Assembly: GCA_028689715.1 (NCBI GenBank)
Contig: JAQVCQ010000001.1
Span: forward strand, 1 to 64,000
From: Lachnospiraceae bacterium
GTDB lineage: Bacteria > Bacillota > Clostridia > Lachnospirales > Lachnospiraceae
Direction of reading: 5' to 3'
DNA: 64,000 bases
The translations under genes were made by a program, and so were the position numbers. The number at the start of each line of letters is the position of its first letter. The stretch's first letter is position 1. A model generated the notes under the pieces. The model saw only the letters and a list, made by a program, of their open reading frames with translations, had not been told where the DNA came from and did not search any database. Shown piece by piece: positions 17,776 to 26,784 of this stretch.

Positions 17776-19206
17776 ATGATGAAATATCTTCAGAAACTAG
17801 GAAAATCTTTAATGCTCCCGGTAGCATGTCTTCCGGTTGCAAGTATCCTTATGGGAGTCGGTTATTGGATCGATCCTACAGGATGGGGTGCAAACAATGT
17901 AATTGCAGCTTTCTTATTAAAAGCAGGCGGCGCTTTAATTGACAACATGGCAATTCTTTTTGCAATCGGTGTTGGTGTCGGAATGGCAGATGACAACGAT
18001 GGAACCAGTGGACTTGCAGGACTCGTTTCCTGGCTGACTATTACAACTTTACTTGCACCAGGAGCAGTTTCTTTCTTTAAAGGAATTCCGGTAGAAGAAG
18101 TTGCACCAGCATTCTCAAAGATCCAGACACAGTTCATTGGTATCGTGGCAGGTCTGATCGGATCTTATTGCTACAACAGATTTAAAGGAACAAAATTACC
18201 AGATGCACTTGCTTTCTTCAGTGGTAAAAGAAGCGTTGCAATCGTTACAGCAGCAGCATCTATTGTTGCATCTGTTGTTCTGTTTTTCGTATGGCCAGTT
18301 GTATACGGAGCACTTGTTGCATTCGGTACTGGCGTTTCCGCAACAGGAGCAGTTGGAACAGGTATCTATACTTTCCTGAACAGACTTTTAATTCCATTTG
18401 GTCTTCATCATGCAGTGAACTCTGTATTCTGGTTCGATGCAGTAGGTATCAATGACCTTGGTAATTTCTGGTCTGGTAAAGGTGAATATGGTGTTGTTGG
18501 ACAGTATATGACAGGTTTCTTCCCAGTTATGATGTTCGGTCTTCCAGCAGCAGCACTTGCTATGTACCATACAGCAAAAGATAACAAGAAGAAAATTGCT
18601 GCAGGTTTATTATTAGCAGGAGCACTTTCTTCCTTCTTTACCGGCGTTACAGAACCACTTGAATTCTCGTTCATGTTCCTTGCACCAGCATTATATCTTG
18701 TATATGCTGTACTCGCAGGTATTGTGGCAATGGTTACAGTTATGCTTCCTGTAAGAGCAGGTTTTAACTTCTCAGGAGGTTTTGTTGACTGGATTCTTTG
18801 CTGGAAAACACCAATGGCTCAGAATGTATGGATGATTATTCCAATTGGTATCGTAACAGCTATCATTTTCTACCTTGTATTCAGATTTGCCATTACAAAA
18901 TTTGATTTAAAAACTCCTGGTCGTGAAGATGATATTGACGATTCAGCAGTTAGCTTAGCAAATAACAACTATACAGAAGTTGCAGCGCTCATTCTTGAAG
19001 GACTTGGCGGAAAAGGCAATGTGACATCTGTTGATAACTGTATTACAAGACTCAGACTTGAAGTAAAAGATTACACAGCAGTTGATGAGAAGAAAATCAA
19101 ATCAGCAGGCGTTGCAGGTGTTGTCAGACCAAGCAAAACAAGTGTACAGGTCGTAGTTGGCGTACAGGTTCAGCATGTAGCGGATGAATTCAAAAAATTA
19201 TTGTAA
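17776..19206 (+). CDS. nagE: PTS N-acetylglucosamine-type EIICB permease
   Basis: A 476-aa membrane transporter that couples sugar uptake to phosphorylation. The EIIC part (about 1-375) has roughly ten hydrophobic segments and family hallmarks LGKSLMLPVACLPVAS, WFDAVGINDLGNFW and FTGVTEPLEFSFMF. A linker leads to EIIB, with phosphocysteine Cys422 in DNCITRLRL. The WFDAVGINDLGNFW segment resembles NagE more than glucose PtsG, so GlcNAc is the favoured substrate; glucose or maltose remain possible. ATG 17776 follows AAAGGAG. No EIIA is fused to it, consistent with the separate upstream gene. Confidence 0.9.
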   Translation: MMKYLQKLGKSLMLPVACLPVASILMGVGYWIDPTGWGANNVIAAFLLKAGGALIDNMAILFAIGVGVGMADDNDGTSGLAGLVSWLTITTLLAPGAVSFFKGIPVEEVAPAFSKIQTQFIGIVAGLIGSYCYNRFKGTKLPDALAFFSGKRSVAIVTAAASIVASVVLFFVWPVVYGALVAFGTGVSATGAVGTGIYTFLNRLLIPFGLHHAVNSVFWFDAVGINDLGNFWSGKGEYGVVGQYMTGFFPVMMFGLPAAALAMYHTAKDNKKKIAAGLLLAGALSSFFTGVTEPLEFSFMFLAPALYLVYAVLAGIVAMVTVMLPVRAGFNFSGGFVDWILCWKTPMAQNVWMIIPIGIVTAIIFYLVFRFAITKFDLKTPGREDDIDDSAVSLANNNYTEVAALILEGLGGKGNVTSVDNCITRLRLEVKDYTAVDEKKIKSAGVAGVVRPSKTSVQVVVGVQVQHVADEFKKLL

Positions 19207-19260
19207 TCAATACATTCAGTTTTCGCAAAGGAAGCTGATAATATTCTCTAATTAATTTTG

Positions 19261-19289
19261 TTTACATGAATAGAAGTTTATGGTAAACT
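19261..19289 (+). promoter_or_regulatory. Probable promoter of rpsO
   Basis: TTTACA (19261-19266), 17-bp spacer, TAAACT (19284-19289). GTTTAC (19260-19265) and GTAAAC (19283-19288) also form an inverted repeat spanning the promoter. The leader to rpsO is about 85 nt. Confidence 0.5.
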
Positions 19290-19381
19290 ATTCAGGTATC
19301 AAATGAACCTTTACTCAGAATGTGGACGCTCCGACCTATTCCCGGTAAAAGGAGATTTTAGAGAATTCAGGAGGAATTAAA

Positions 19382-19648
19382 ATGATTACAAAAGAAAAGA
19401 AAACCGCAATTATCAATGAGTATGCAAGAAGCGAAGGAGATACAGGATCACCGGAAGTACAGATCGCTGTTCTTACTGCAAGAATCGAAGAGCTTACAGC
19501 ACACTTAAAAGAGAATCAGAAGGATCATCATTCAAGAAGAGGTCTTCTTAAAATGGTTGGACAGAGAAGAGGTCTGTTGGCTTATTTAAAGAAAACTGAT
19601 ATTGAAAGATACCGTACTTTGATTGAAAAACTTGGAATTAGAAAATAA
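19382..19648 (+). CDS. rpsO: 30S ribosomal protein S15
   Basis: S15 (88 aa) binds the central domain of 16S rRNA and forms an intersubunit bridge. The sequence is canonical: [20 protein letters not shown], then [19 protein letters not shown] and [21 protein letters not shown] precedes the ATG. It is followed by a terminator-like hairpin and then pnp, the common rpsO-pnp order. S15 often represses its own translation through the mRNA leader; the 85-nt leader here could do that but shows no obvious rRNA mimic. Confidence 0.97.
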   Translation: MITKEKKTAIINEYARSEGDTGSPEVQIAVLTARIEELTAHLKENQKDHHSRRGLLKMVGQRRGLLAYLKKTDIERYRTLIEKLGIRK

Positions 19649-19663
19649 TTTTTAATTGCAAAG

Positions 19664-19691
19664 TGGGGCGGATAGGTATCCGCCCCATTTT
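19664..19691 (+). terminator. Hairpin terminator after rpsO
   Basis: TGGGGCGGATA (19664-19674) is followed after GG by its exact complement TATCCGCCCCA (19677-19687), then TTTT. The GC-rich stem is very stable. The short T-tract may allow partial read-through to pnp. Confidence 0.7.
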
Positions 19692-19761
19692 AACGAATAC
19701 GGAGATCATTTCGTATTGAAAACATGGTGGAAGAATGCGACCGAGACCACTGAAAAGTATA

Positions 19762-19824
19762 TTGCATAGCAATGAAATTCAAATGCATAGCAATCAAATT
19801 CAATTGCATAGCAATGGTTTTACG
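19762..19824 (+). repeat. Tandem 21-nt repeats in the pnp leader
   Basis: Three direct repeats of TGCATAGCAAT plus an AT-rich tail start at 19763, 19784 and 19805, an exact period of 21 nt for the first two. The first and third cores read ATTGC-ATA-GCAAT, a small dyad; the middle copy has one mismatch. They lie in the roughly 215 nt between the rpsO terminator and pnp. Confidence 0.85.
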
Positions 19825-19905
19825 TTATGGGATATGTTTTTCAGTAGTTTCGGCATCTTCTACCACTATACTATGGGGATTCCCAAAAATAGAAGGAGAA
19901 AGAAT

Positions 19906-21999
19906 ATGTATAAGACTTTTAGTATGGAACTTGCTGGACGTACTTTGACAGCAGATATTGACAGAGTTGGTAAGCAGGCAAGTGGATGTGTATTACTTCA
20001 TTATGGTGAGACGGTTGTTTTATGTACAGCAACAGCATCTGACAAGCCAAGGGATGGAATTGATTTCTTCCCATTAAGTGTTGAATATGAAGAAAAACTT
20101 TATGCCGTTGGCAAGATCCCTGGAGGATTTAATAAAAGAGAAGGAAAAGCATCTGAGAACTCAGTATTGACTTCACGTGTAATTGACAGACCAATGCGTC
20201 CTTTGTTCCCAAAAGACTATAGAAATGATGTAACGCTGAATAATCTCGTTATGTCTGTTGATCCAGAATGCAGACCAGAGCTGACAGCTATGATCGGTTC
20301 AGCACTTGCTACAAGTATTTCAGATATTCCATTTGATGGCCCTTGTGCAACAACACAGGTAGGAATGATCGATGGTAAATTCATTGTCAATCCAAATCAG
20401 GAACAGTGGAAAAATGGCGATTTGAATCTGACTGTAGCATCAACAAAAGAAAAGGTAATCATGATCGAAGCTGGTGCAAATGAAGTGCCGGAAGACAAAA
20501 TGCTTGAAGCAATTTATCTTGCGCATGATATCAACCAGACAGTCATTGAATTCATTGAAAAAATTGTAGCAGAAGTCGGAAAAGAAAAACATACCTACAC
20601 AAGCTGTGCAATTCCGGAAGAAATGTTCGCATCAATGAAGGAAATCGTAACACCTGCTGAAATGGAAGTTGCTGTTTTTACCGATGACAAGCAGACACGT
20701 GAAGCAAACATTAAAGTAATCAAAGAAAAACTGACAGAAGCCTTTGCAGATAAAGAAGAATGGCTTGCAGTACTTGGTGAAGCATTATACCAGTATCAGA
20801 AAAAAACTGTACGCAAAATGATCTTGAAAGATCAGAAAAGACCTGATGGAAGAGCAATCAACCAAATCAGAACACTTGCTGGAGAAATCGATATCATTCC
20901 AAGAGTACATGGATCAGGAATGTTCACACGTGGACAGACTCAGATCTGTACTATTACGACACTTGCACCATTATCTGAATCTCAGAGAGTGGATGGTCTT
21001 GATGAAAACGAAACATCAAAGAGATATATGCACCATTATAATTTCCCATCTTACTCAGTAGGAGAAACAAAACCAAGCAGAGGACCGGGAAGAAGAGAGA
21101 TTGGACACGGATCACTTGCTGAAAAAGCGCTTATTCCAGTGCTTCCTACACCAGAAGAATTTCCTTATACGATCAGAACAGTTTCTGAAACGTTTGAATC
21201 AAATGGATCCACTTCACAGGCATCTGTGTGTGCATCTACATTGTCACTGATGGCGGCTGGTGTACCAATTAAAAAACAGGTAGCAGGAATTTCATGTGGT
21301 CTTGTTACAGGCGATACAGATGATGATTATATTGTATTAACAGATATTCAGGGACTTGAAGATTTCTTTGGAGACATGGACTTTAAAGTTGCAGGTACTC
21401 ATGATGGAATCACAGCTATTCAGATGGACATTAAGATTCATGGTCTTACAAGATCGATCGTGGAAGAAGCAATTGCTAAAACAAAAGAAGCAAGAGAATT
21501 TATCATCAATACGGTTCTGACTCCTGCCATTGCTGAACCAAGAAAAGAAGTTGGAAGATATGCTCCTAAGATCGTTCAGATTCAGATCAATCCTGAAAAA
21601 ATTGGTGATGTTGTTGGACAAAGAGGAAAAACGATCAATGCGATTATCGACCTGACTGGTGTGAAAATCGACATCACTGATGATGGTGCAGTATCCGTTT
21701 GCGGAACAGATCCTGAAATGATGCAAAAAGCACTGGATATGATCAAAATGATCGTGACAGACTTTGCTGAAGGACAGATTTTTACTGGAAAAGTAATCAG
21801 TATCAAAGAATTCGGTGCATTCATTGAATTTGCACCTGGAAAAGAAGGAATGGTTCACATTTCTAAGATTTCCAAAGACAGAATCAACCATGTTGAAGAT
21901 GTATTAACACTTGGCGAAGTCGTAACAGTAGTTTGCCTTGGCAAAGATAAAATGGGAAGAATCAGCTTCTCAATGAAAGATGTTCCAAAACAGGATTAA
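19906..21999 (+). CDS. pnp: Polyribonucleotide nucleotidyltransferase (PNPase)
   Basis: PNPase degrades RNA 3'-5' by phosphorolysis and can add tails in reverse. 697 aa in the normal order: first RNase PH domain (MYKTFSMELAGRTLTADI onward), an all-helical linker, the catalytic second RNase PH domain (FPSYSVGETKPSRGPGRREIGHG, near 385), a KH domain (IGDVVGQRGKTINAI) and an S1 domain (GKVISIKEFGAFIEF). The frame is open upstream to 19735, but ATG 19906 with AGAAGGAG gives the canonical start and the upstream codons are repeat sequence. The bidirectional terminator 22011-22047 ends the gene. Confidence 0.97.
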   Translation: MYKTFSMELAGRTLTADIDRVGKQASGCVLLHYGETVVLCTATASDKPRDGIDFFPLSVEYEEKLYAVGKIPGGFNKREGKASENSVLTSRVIDRPMRPLFPKDYRNDVTLNNLVMSVDPECRPELTAMIGSALATSISDIPFDGPCATTQVGMIDGKFIVNPNQEQWKNGDLNLTVASTKEKVIMIEAGANEVPEDKMLEAIYLAHDINQTVIEFIEKIVAEVGKEKHTYTSCAIPEEMFASMKEIVTPAEMEVAVFTDDKQTREANIKVIKEKLTEAFADKEEWLAVLGEALYQYQKKTVRKMILKDQKRPDGRAINQIRTLAGEIDIIPRVHGSGMFTRGQTQICTITTLAPLSESQRVDGLDENETSKRYMHHYNFPSYSVGETKPSRGPGRREIGHGSLAEKALIPVLPTPEEFPYTIRTVSETFESNGSTSQASVCASTLSLMAAGVPIKKQVAGISCGLVTGDTDDDYIVLTDIQGLEDFFGDMDFKVAGTHDGITAIQMDIKIHGLTRSIVEEAIAKTKEAREFIINTVLTPAIAEPRKEVGRYAPKIVQIQINPEKIGDVVGQRGKTINAIIDLTGVKIDITDDGAVSVCGTDPEMMQKALDMIKMIVTDFAEGQIFTGKVISIKEFGAFIEFAPGKEGMVHISKISKDRINHVEDVLTLGEVVTVVCLGKDKMGRISFSMKDVPKQD

Positions 22000-22010
22000 T
22001 TTCTGAAACA

Positions 22011-22047
22011 ATACAAAAAGGACTATGAATCATAGTCCTTTTTGTAT
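22011..22047. terminator. Bidirectional terminator between pnp and grcA-like gene
   Basis: Two perfectly complementary 18-nt arms, 22011-22028 and 22030-22047, leave a tight loop at TGAATCA. The centre is GGACTATGA/TCATAGTCC, flanked by an A-tract on the left and a T-tract on the right, so it can terminate transcription in both directions. Confidence 0.9.
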
Positions 22048-22084
22048 GTGTGGAGTATTCAAAAAAAGAAACAGCAGCCAAAGA

Positions 22085-22330
22085 TCAGACTGTCTCATGA
22101 AATGTTCTTGAGATGACATCCTTTTGCTGTTCTGGAGTAAGCTTAACAAAATTAACAGCATAGCCCGATACACGTATTGTCAATTGTGGATAGTTTTCAG
22201 GATGTTTCTGTGCATCGATCAGCATATCGCGATTTAATACATTAACATTTAAATGGTGTCCACCCTTACTGGTATAACCATCAAGCAGTGCTACGAGATT
22301 ATTTAATTGTGCTTCATTAATATGTTCCAT
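22085..22330 (-). CDS. grcA: Autonomous glycyl radical cofactor (GrcA/YfiD-like)
   Basis: This 81-aa protein equals the C-terminal glycyl-radical domain of pyruvate formate-lyase: [16 protein letters not shown], then [18 protein letters not shown] with the radical glycine at residue 56 in RVSGYA. Such free-standing proteins (YfiD in enterobacteria) replace the damaged radical domain of PFL after oxygen exposure. It has its own start with a strong AGGAGGAG RBS (reverse strand) and a complete C-terminus, so it is not a debris fragment. No pflB or activase lies in the window. An upstream inverted repeat overlaps the likely promoter. The function is by homology; rescue of PFL in this organism is inferred. 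Confidence 0.88.
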   Translation of the reverse strand: MEHINEAQLNNLVALLDGYTSKGGHHLNVNVLNRDMLIDAQKHPENYPQLTIRVSGYAVNFVKLTPEQQKDVISRTFHETV

Positions 22331-22356
22331 AAAATCTCCTCCTAATATTAAAAATA

Positions 22357-22382
22357 ATAACTATTACTGATATTATAGTTAT
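22357..22382 (-). promoter_or_regulatory. Inverted repeat over the -10 of the grcA-like gene
   Basis: ATAACTAT (22357-22364) and ATAGTTAT (22375-22382) form an 8-bp dyad with a 10-bp spacer. Read on the reverse strand a consensus TATAAT lies at 22377-22372 inside the dyad, though no good -35 is visible. It has the geometry of an operator; the regulator is unknown. Confidence 0.45.
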
Positions 22383-22462
22383 AAATTATCATATCCTGTA
22401 TCGATTGTCTATTCTTTTCCTGTATTTTTTTAGAAACATTTTATGGAAAACAATGGGGAATA

Positions 22463-22471
22463 TGATATAAT
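22463..22471 (+). promoter_or_regulatory. Extended -10 promoter of deoB
   Basis: TG-A-TATAAT (22463-22471) is an extended -10 element with no convincing -35 box, about 65 nt upstream of the deoB start. Confidence 0.45.
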
Positions 22472-22536
22472 ATGACTGCCGAACCGAAGGCTCGTGTAGA
22501 TAAAAGTTCTTGTTGAAAAGAAAAGAGGGACTAAAT

Positions 22537-23688
22537 ATGAAGAGAGTATTTTTAATAGTGTTAGATAGCTTTGGAATTGGAGAAATGCCTGATGCACAAG
22601 CTTATGGTGATAAAGGAGCAAGTACGATCGCATCAGTAGCAAAGAGTCAGTATTTTAATCTGCCTAATCTTGAAAAATTAGGTCTTTTTAACATTGATGG
22701 AGTTGCTGTTGGCAATAAAGTACAACATCCAGAAGCAGTTGTCGCAAGAATGGAAGAAGCGTCAAAAGGCAAAGATACAACAATTGGACATTGGGAGATT
22801 TCAGGACTTTATTCTGAACATCCACTTCCAACTTACCCAAATGGATTTCCGGAAGAAGTCCTAAATAAATTCACAGAACTGACAGGAAGAGAAGTTATCT
22901 GTAATAAACCATATTCGGGAACTGACGTCATCAGAGATTATGGTGATGAACATGTTAAGACCGGAAAACTGATCGTTTATACATCAGCAGACAGTGTATT
23001 TCAGATCGCAGCACATGAAGAAGTAGTTCCACTTGAACAACTTTATGAATATTGCAAGATCGCAAGAGATATGTTGAAAGGGGAACACGGAGTTGGAAGA
23101 GTCATTGCAAGACCATTTACAGGCGAAAGCGGAAACTACTCCAGAACTTCGAACAGACACGATTATTCACTGCTCCCACCCGGTAAAACAATGATGGATT
23201 ATCTGAAAGAAAAAGGAAAAGATGTCATTGCTGTTGGTAAGATCAAAGATATTTTTTCGGGTCAGGGAATCACTGAATTTACTTATACAAAAGGGAATGA
23301 AGAAGGAATAGAAAAGACACTTTCTTATCTTGATCAGGACTTTGAAGGATTGTGCTTTATTAATCTTGTAGATTTTGATATGTTATATGGACACAGAAAT
23401 GATGTGGATGGATATGCAAAAGCATTAACATATTTTGATCAGAAACTTCCAGAAATACTGGATAAACTTCAGGATGAGGATGTTCTGATGATTACCGCAG
23501 ATCACGGATGCGATCCGGGATATACGATTTCAACGGATCATTCCAGAGAATACACACCGTTTTTAATGTATGGTAAGAATATTGAACCTGCAAATTTGGG
23601 AACAAGAACGACATTTGCAGATATCGCAGCAACCGTTTTAAAATTACTCAATGTGGAAAATGAAATTAAAGCAAAGAGCATGATTTAG
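22537..23688 (+). CDS. deoB: Phosphopentomutase
   Basis: DeoB interconverts (deoxy)ribose 1- and 5-phosphate in nucleoside salvage. The 383-aa alkaline-phosphatase-superfamily protein shows the metal-binding N-terminus VLDSFGIGEMPDA, the phosphorylated-threonine region KGKDTTIGHWEISG, and the C-terminal metal ligands ADHGCDPGYTISTDHSREYTP (in two adjoining pieces). ATG 22537 is preceded by GAGGGAC; an earlier in-frame TTG at 22510 is unlikely. No nucleoside phosphorylase or deaminase gene adjoins it. prfC follows after 65 nt. Confidence 0.95.
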   Translation: MKRVFLIVLDSFGIGEMPDAQAYGDKGASTIASVAKSQYFNLPNLEKLGLFNIDGVAVGNKVQHPEAVVARMEEASKGKDTTIGHWEISGLYSEHPLPTYPNGFPEEVLNKFTELTGREVICNKPYSGTDVIRDYGDEHVKTGKLIVYTSADSVFQIAAHEEVVPLEQLYEYCKIARDMLKGEHGVGRVIARPFTGESGNYSRTSNRHDYSLLPPGKTMMDYLKEKGKDVIAVGKIKDIFSGQGITEFTYTKGNEEGIEKTLSYLDQDFEGLCFINLVDFDMLYGHRNDVDGYAKALTYFDQKLPEILDKLQDEDVLMITADHGCDPGYTISTDHSREYTPFLMYGKNIEPANLGTRTTFADIAATVLKLLNVENEIKAKSMI

Positions 23689-23753
23689 AATAGATTTTAT
23701 AGTTCGGTAAGTTAAAGTTAAAAGTAAAATGAATCAGTACGGAGGAGACCAGA

Positions 23754-25346
23754 GTGAGCAATTACCAGGCGGAGATTAATAAAAGGCGTACTTTTGCCAT
23801 TATTTCCCACCCTGATGCGGGTAAAACAACGTTGACAGAAAAATTCCTTTTATATGGAGGAGCGATCAACCTTGCAGGAAGTGTAAAAGGAAAAGCAACA
23901 GCAAGACATGCAGTATCGGACTGGATGGAAATCGAAAAAGAAAGGGGAATTTCGGTCACTTCATCTGTATTACAGTTCGAATATGATGGGTTTTGTATCA
24001 ATATATTAGATACACCAGGGCATCAGGACTTTTCGGAAGATACGTACAGAACTTTAATGGCAGCAGATTCTGCGGTTATGGTAATTGATGGATCTAAAGG
24101 TGTTGAAGCGCAGACACGTAAACTTTTTAAAGTCTGTGTTATGAGACATATTCCTATTTTTACATTTATCAACAAAATGGATAGGGATGCAAACGATACC
24201 TTTGACCTTTTGGATGAAATTGAAAAAGAACTCGGAATAGCGACTTGTCCGATCAACTGGCCCATTGGATCTGGAAAAAGATTTAAAGGGATCTATGAAA
24301 GGGACTCTAAAAGTGTCGTTACTTTTTCGGATACTGAAAAAGGCACAAAAGAGGGAGAAGAAACCAGAATTCCGATCACAGATGAAGAACAGCTGAATCA
24401 GGTGATAGGAGAAGATTTTCTGGATCAGCTGGATCAGGAGATCGCTCTTTTAGATGGTGCAAGTGCAGAATATGATCTGGATCTGATCAGAAAAGGTGAA
24501 CTGACGCCTGTGTTTTTTGGATCAGCATTAACTAATTTTGGTGTTGAGATCTTTTTACACCATTTCTTAAAAATGACAACAACACCATTACCAAGACAGG
24601 CTGATATTGGAATGATCTATCCGCTGGAGAAAGAATTTTCGGCATTTGTATTTAAAATTCAGGCAAATATGAATAAAGCACATCGTGACAGAATTGCATT
24701 TATCAGAATTACTTCCGGGAGATTTGAAGCCGGAATGGAGGTAAAACACATTCAGGGAAATCGTGTCATGCGTTTATCCCAGCCACAGCAGATCATGGCA
24801 AGTGAAAGAAAGATTCTTGATGAGGCATATGCTGGAGATATCATTGGGGTATTTGATCCGGGTATTTTCTCAATAGGAGATACGATCTGTATGCCGAATG
24901 ACTCCTTTTTATTTGAAGGAATTCCAACTTTTGCTCCTGAGCATTTTGCAAGAGTCAGACAAATGGACACAATGAAAAGAAAACAGTTCATAAAAGGAAT
25001 TTCACAGATCGCACAAGAAGGTGCAATTCAGATTTTCCAGGAATATAATACCGGGATGGAAGAAATCATTGTGGGTGTAGTTGGTGTGCTTCAATTTGAA
25101 GTATTGAAATACAGACTTGAGAACGAATATAATGTAGAGATCCGAATGGAAAAACTCCCATATGAGTATATACGCTGGATTGAAAATAAAGACGAAATTG
25201 ATTTGGATAAACTGGTCGGAACTTCAGATATGAAGAAGATTAAAGATCTGAAGGGAAATCCATTGCTCCTATTTATTAATCAATGGAGCATAGGAATGAC
25301 ACTGGATCGAAATAAGGGACTTCAGCTATCAGAATTTGGACGATAA
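23754..25346 (+). CDS. prfC: Peptide chain release factor 3
   Basis: RF3 is a GTPase that recycles RF1/RF2 from the ribosome after termination. At 530 aa it has the usual length. The G domain shows SHPDAGKTTLTEKFLLYGG (P-loop near residue 20), the DTPGHQDFSEDTYRT switch region and FINKMDRD. The C-terminal domain III is intact. The start is GTG 23754, fixed by the strong RBS GGAGGAG (23741-23747). It lies between deoB and a lipoprotein gene with no terminator between them. Confidence 0.96.
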   Translation: MSNYQAEINKRRTFAIISHPDAGKTTLTEKFLLYGGAINLAGSVKGKATARHAVSDWMEIEKERGISVTSSVLQFEYDGFCINILDTPGHQDFSEDTYRTLMAADSAVMVIDGSKGVEAQTRKLFKVCVMRHIPIFTFINKMDRDANDTFDLLDEIEKELGIATCPINWPIGSGKRFKGIYERDSKSVVTFSDTEKGTKEGEETRIPITDEEQLNQVIGEDFLDQLDQEIALLDGASAEYDLDLIRKGELTPVFFGSALTNFGVEIFLHHFLKMTTTPLPRQADIGMIYPLEKEFSAFVFKIQANMNKAHRDRIAFIRITSGRFEAGMEVKHIQGNRVMRLSQPQQIMASERKILDEAYAGDIIGVFDPGIFSIGDTICMPNDSFLFEGIPTFAPEHFARVRQMDTMKRKQFIKGISQIAQEGAIQIFQEYNTGMEEIIVGVVGVLQFEVLKYRLENEYNVEIRMEKLPYEYIRWIENKDEIDLDKLVGTSDMKKIKDLKGNPLLLFINQWSIGMTLDRNKGLQLSEFGR

Positions 25347-25373
25347 GTCATACATAAATTGGAGACGGTTTGA

Positions 25374-26663
25374 ATGAAAAAAAGAATTTCTATTCTGCTT
25401 TTCCAAGGTTTGATCTGTACATTGCTTTTAAACGGTTGCAATACTTATGTTGAGGAAAAAAATGAGCAGGTAACCCCCGAATTTCACGAGGAAGAAACTG
25501 CGCAGACACCGGAATCCGAACAAGACACAACAGAATTCAATATAACAGAATATGATATTGAAGATGATGCAGAAGGAATACCGGACGAGGATGTTGAAAA
25601 AAGGAATCAAATCGGTTTAAATGAAGAAGGAATCAGCCGAATCATATCAGGTCAGACCGGTCTGTATTCTTTTGGCAGATTAAATGAAAAAGAGAAGTTC
25701 CTGTATGCTGAATTAGTAACGATCCTTGAACAAAGAGCGCATGGAATTGTAGTTTCATCTGTTTTGGAAGAGGAAATCGACAAGGTATTTCAATGCGTCA
25801 TGAATGATCACCCGGAAATTTTTTATGTATCAGGTTATACCTATACAAAGTATACACTGGACGCAGAAGTCCAGAGAATTGCTTTTAGTGGCAGTTATAC
25901 AATGGATGAGGATCAGGTTTTAGAAGCAAAAAAGCAAATAGATGCATATACTTCACAGTGTTTTTTGGGAATCAGTCCAGACGCGGGTGAATATGAAAAA
26001 GTTAAGTATATCTATGAGTATTTGATCGATCATACAGAATATGATCTTTCAGCATTAGAAAATCAGAATATGGTTTCAGTATGTATGTATCAGAAGTCAG
26101 TCTGTCAGGGATATGCAAAGACAATGCAGTATCTATTGAACAAGGCAGGCATCAGAGCAACGCTGGTCATAGGACAGGTAAATACAGGTGAAGGGCATGC
26201 CTGGAACCTTGTATGGGTCGATGGGGAACCCTATTATGTAGATGCTACATGGGGAGATGCGTTTTACCGATTTGAACCTAGTAATTATGATGCATCCGAG
26301 CAAGAGCTTCCATTGATCAACTATGATTATCTTTGTGTTACAACAGATGCAATCAGCAGGACGCATATTGTGGATCATGTTGTTGAATTGCCGATATGCA
26401 ATTCCATAGCAGCAAATTACTATGTCAGAGAAGGAACATACCTTACTTATTATGATGATCAAATCGTGTCACTGCTTTTTCAAAAAGCTTATCAGGAAGG
26501 GAAAAATTACCTGACTTTTAAAGCATCTTCCCAGGAAGTATACACAGCAGTCACACAGAATCTGATCGATGAACAAAAAATATTTGAGTTTCTATCGAAT
26601 GAGACCAAAACAGTTGCCTATACAACAAATGAGGAATATTTGACGATCAGTTTCTGGCTTTGA
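25374..26663 (+). CDS. Lipoprotein with transglutaminase-like domain
   Basis: A 429-aa predicted exported lipoprotein: a short signal with lipobox LLLNGC (Cys22), then an acidic Glu/Thr-rich linker to about residue 80. The central region holds a transglutaminase-core fold with a candidate triad: Cys244 in KSVCQGYAKTMQYLL, His275 in GEGHAWNLV and Asp290 in YYVDATWGD. Proteins of this kind are common in Clostridia, and act as cysteine proteases or cross-linking enzymes at the cell surface, but the substrate is unknown. It follows prfC by 27 nt and may be co-transcribed with it. No close functional neighbour exists. Confidence 0.85.
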   Translation: MKKRISILLFQGLICTLLLNGCNTYVEEKNEQVTPEFHEEETAQTPESEQDTTEFNITEYDIEDDAEGIPDEDVEKRNQIGLNEEGISRIISGQTGLYSFGRLNEKEKFLYAELVTILEQRAHGIVVSSVLEEEIDKVFQCVMNDHPEIFYVSGYTYTKYTLDAEVQRIAFSGSYTMDEDQVLEAKKQIDAYTSQCFLGISPDAGEYEKVKYIYEYLIDHTEYDLSALENQNMVSVCMYQKSVCQGYAKTMQYLLNKAGIRATLVIGQVNTGEGHAWNLVWVDGEPYYVDATWGDAFYRFEPSNYDASEQELPLINYDYLCVTTDAISRTHIVDHVVELPICNSIAANYYVREGTYLTYYDDQIVSLLFQKAYQEGKNYLTFKASSQEVYTAVTQNLIDEQKIFEFLSNETKTVAYTTNEEYLTISFWL

Positions 26664-26691
26664 TTTTGGACTATGCAAAAATAATTGATTT

Positions 26692-26700
26692 TGTTATAAT
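26692..26700 (+). promoter_or_regulatory. Extended -10 promoter of asp23-nusB operon
   Basis: TG-T-TATAAT (26692-26700) is an extended -10; the -35 position holds TATGCA, a weak match. The element resembles the one upstream of rimO. Confidence 0.5.
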
Positions 26701-26784
26701 AAATGACAGATAATAGAAAGCTGAGAAGTCAGAGTGTGATTTTTATCAGGCTACCAGACTTTTGGAAAGGGCATGGTTATTATT

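Noticed and set aside
19735..19905. Longer PNPase start upstream of 19906
   Set aside because: The extra 57 codons are repeats and leader sequence; the canonical start with AGAAGGAG is at 19906.
22085..22330. Degenerate remnant of pyruvate formate-lyase
   Set aside because: It has a strong RBS, an ATG, an intact glycyl-radical motif and a proper terminator, all expected of a functional stand-alone gene.
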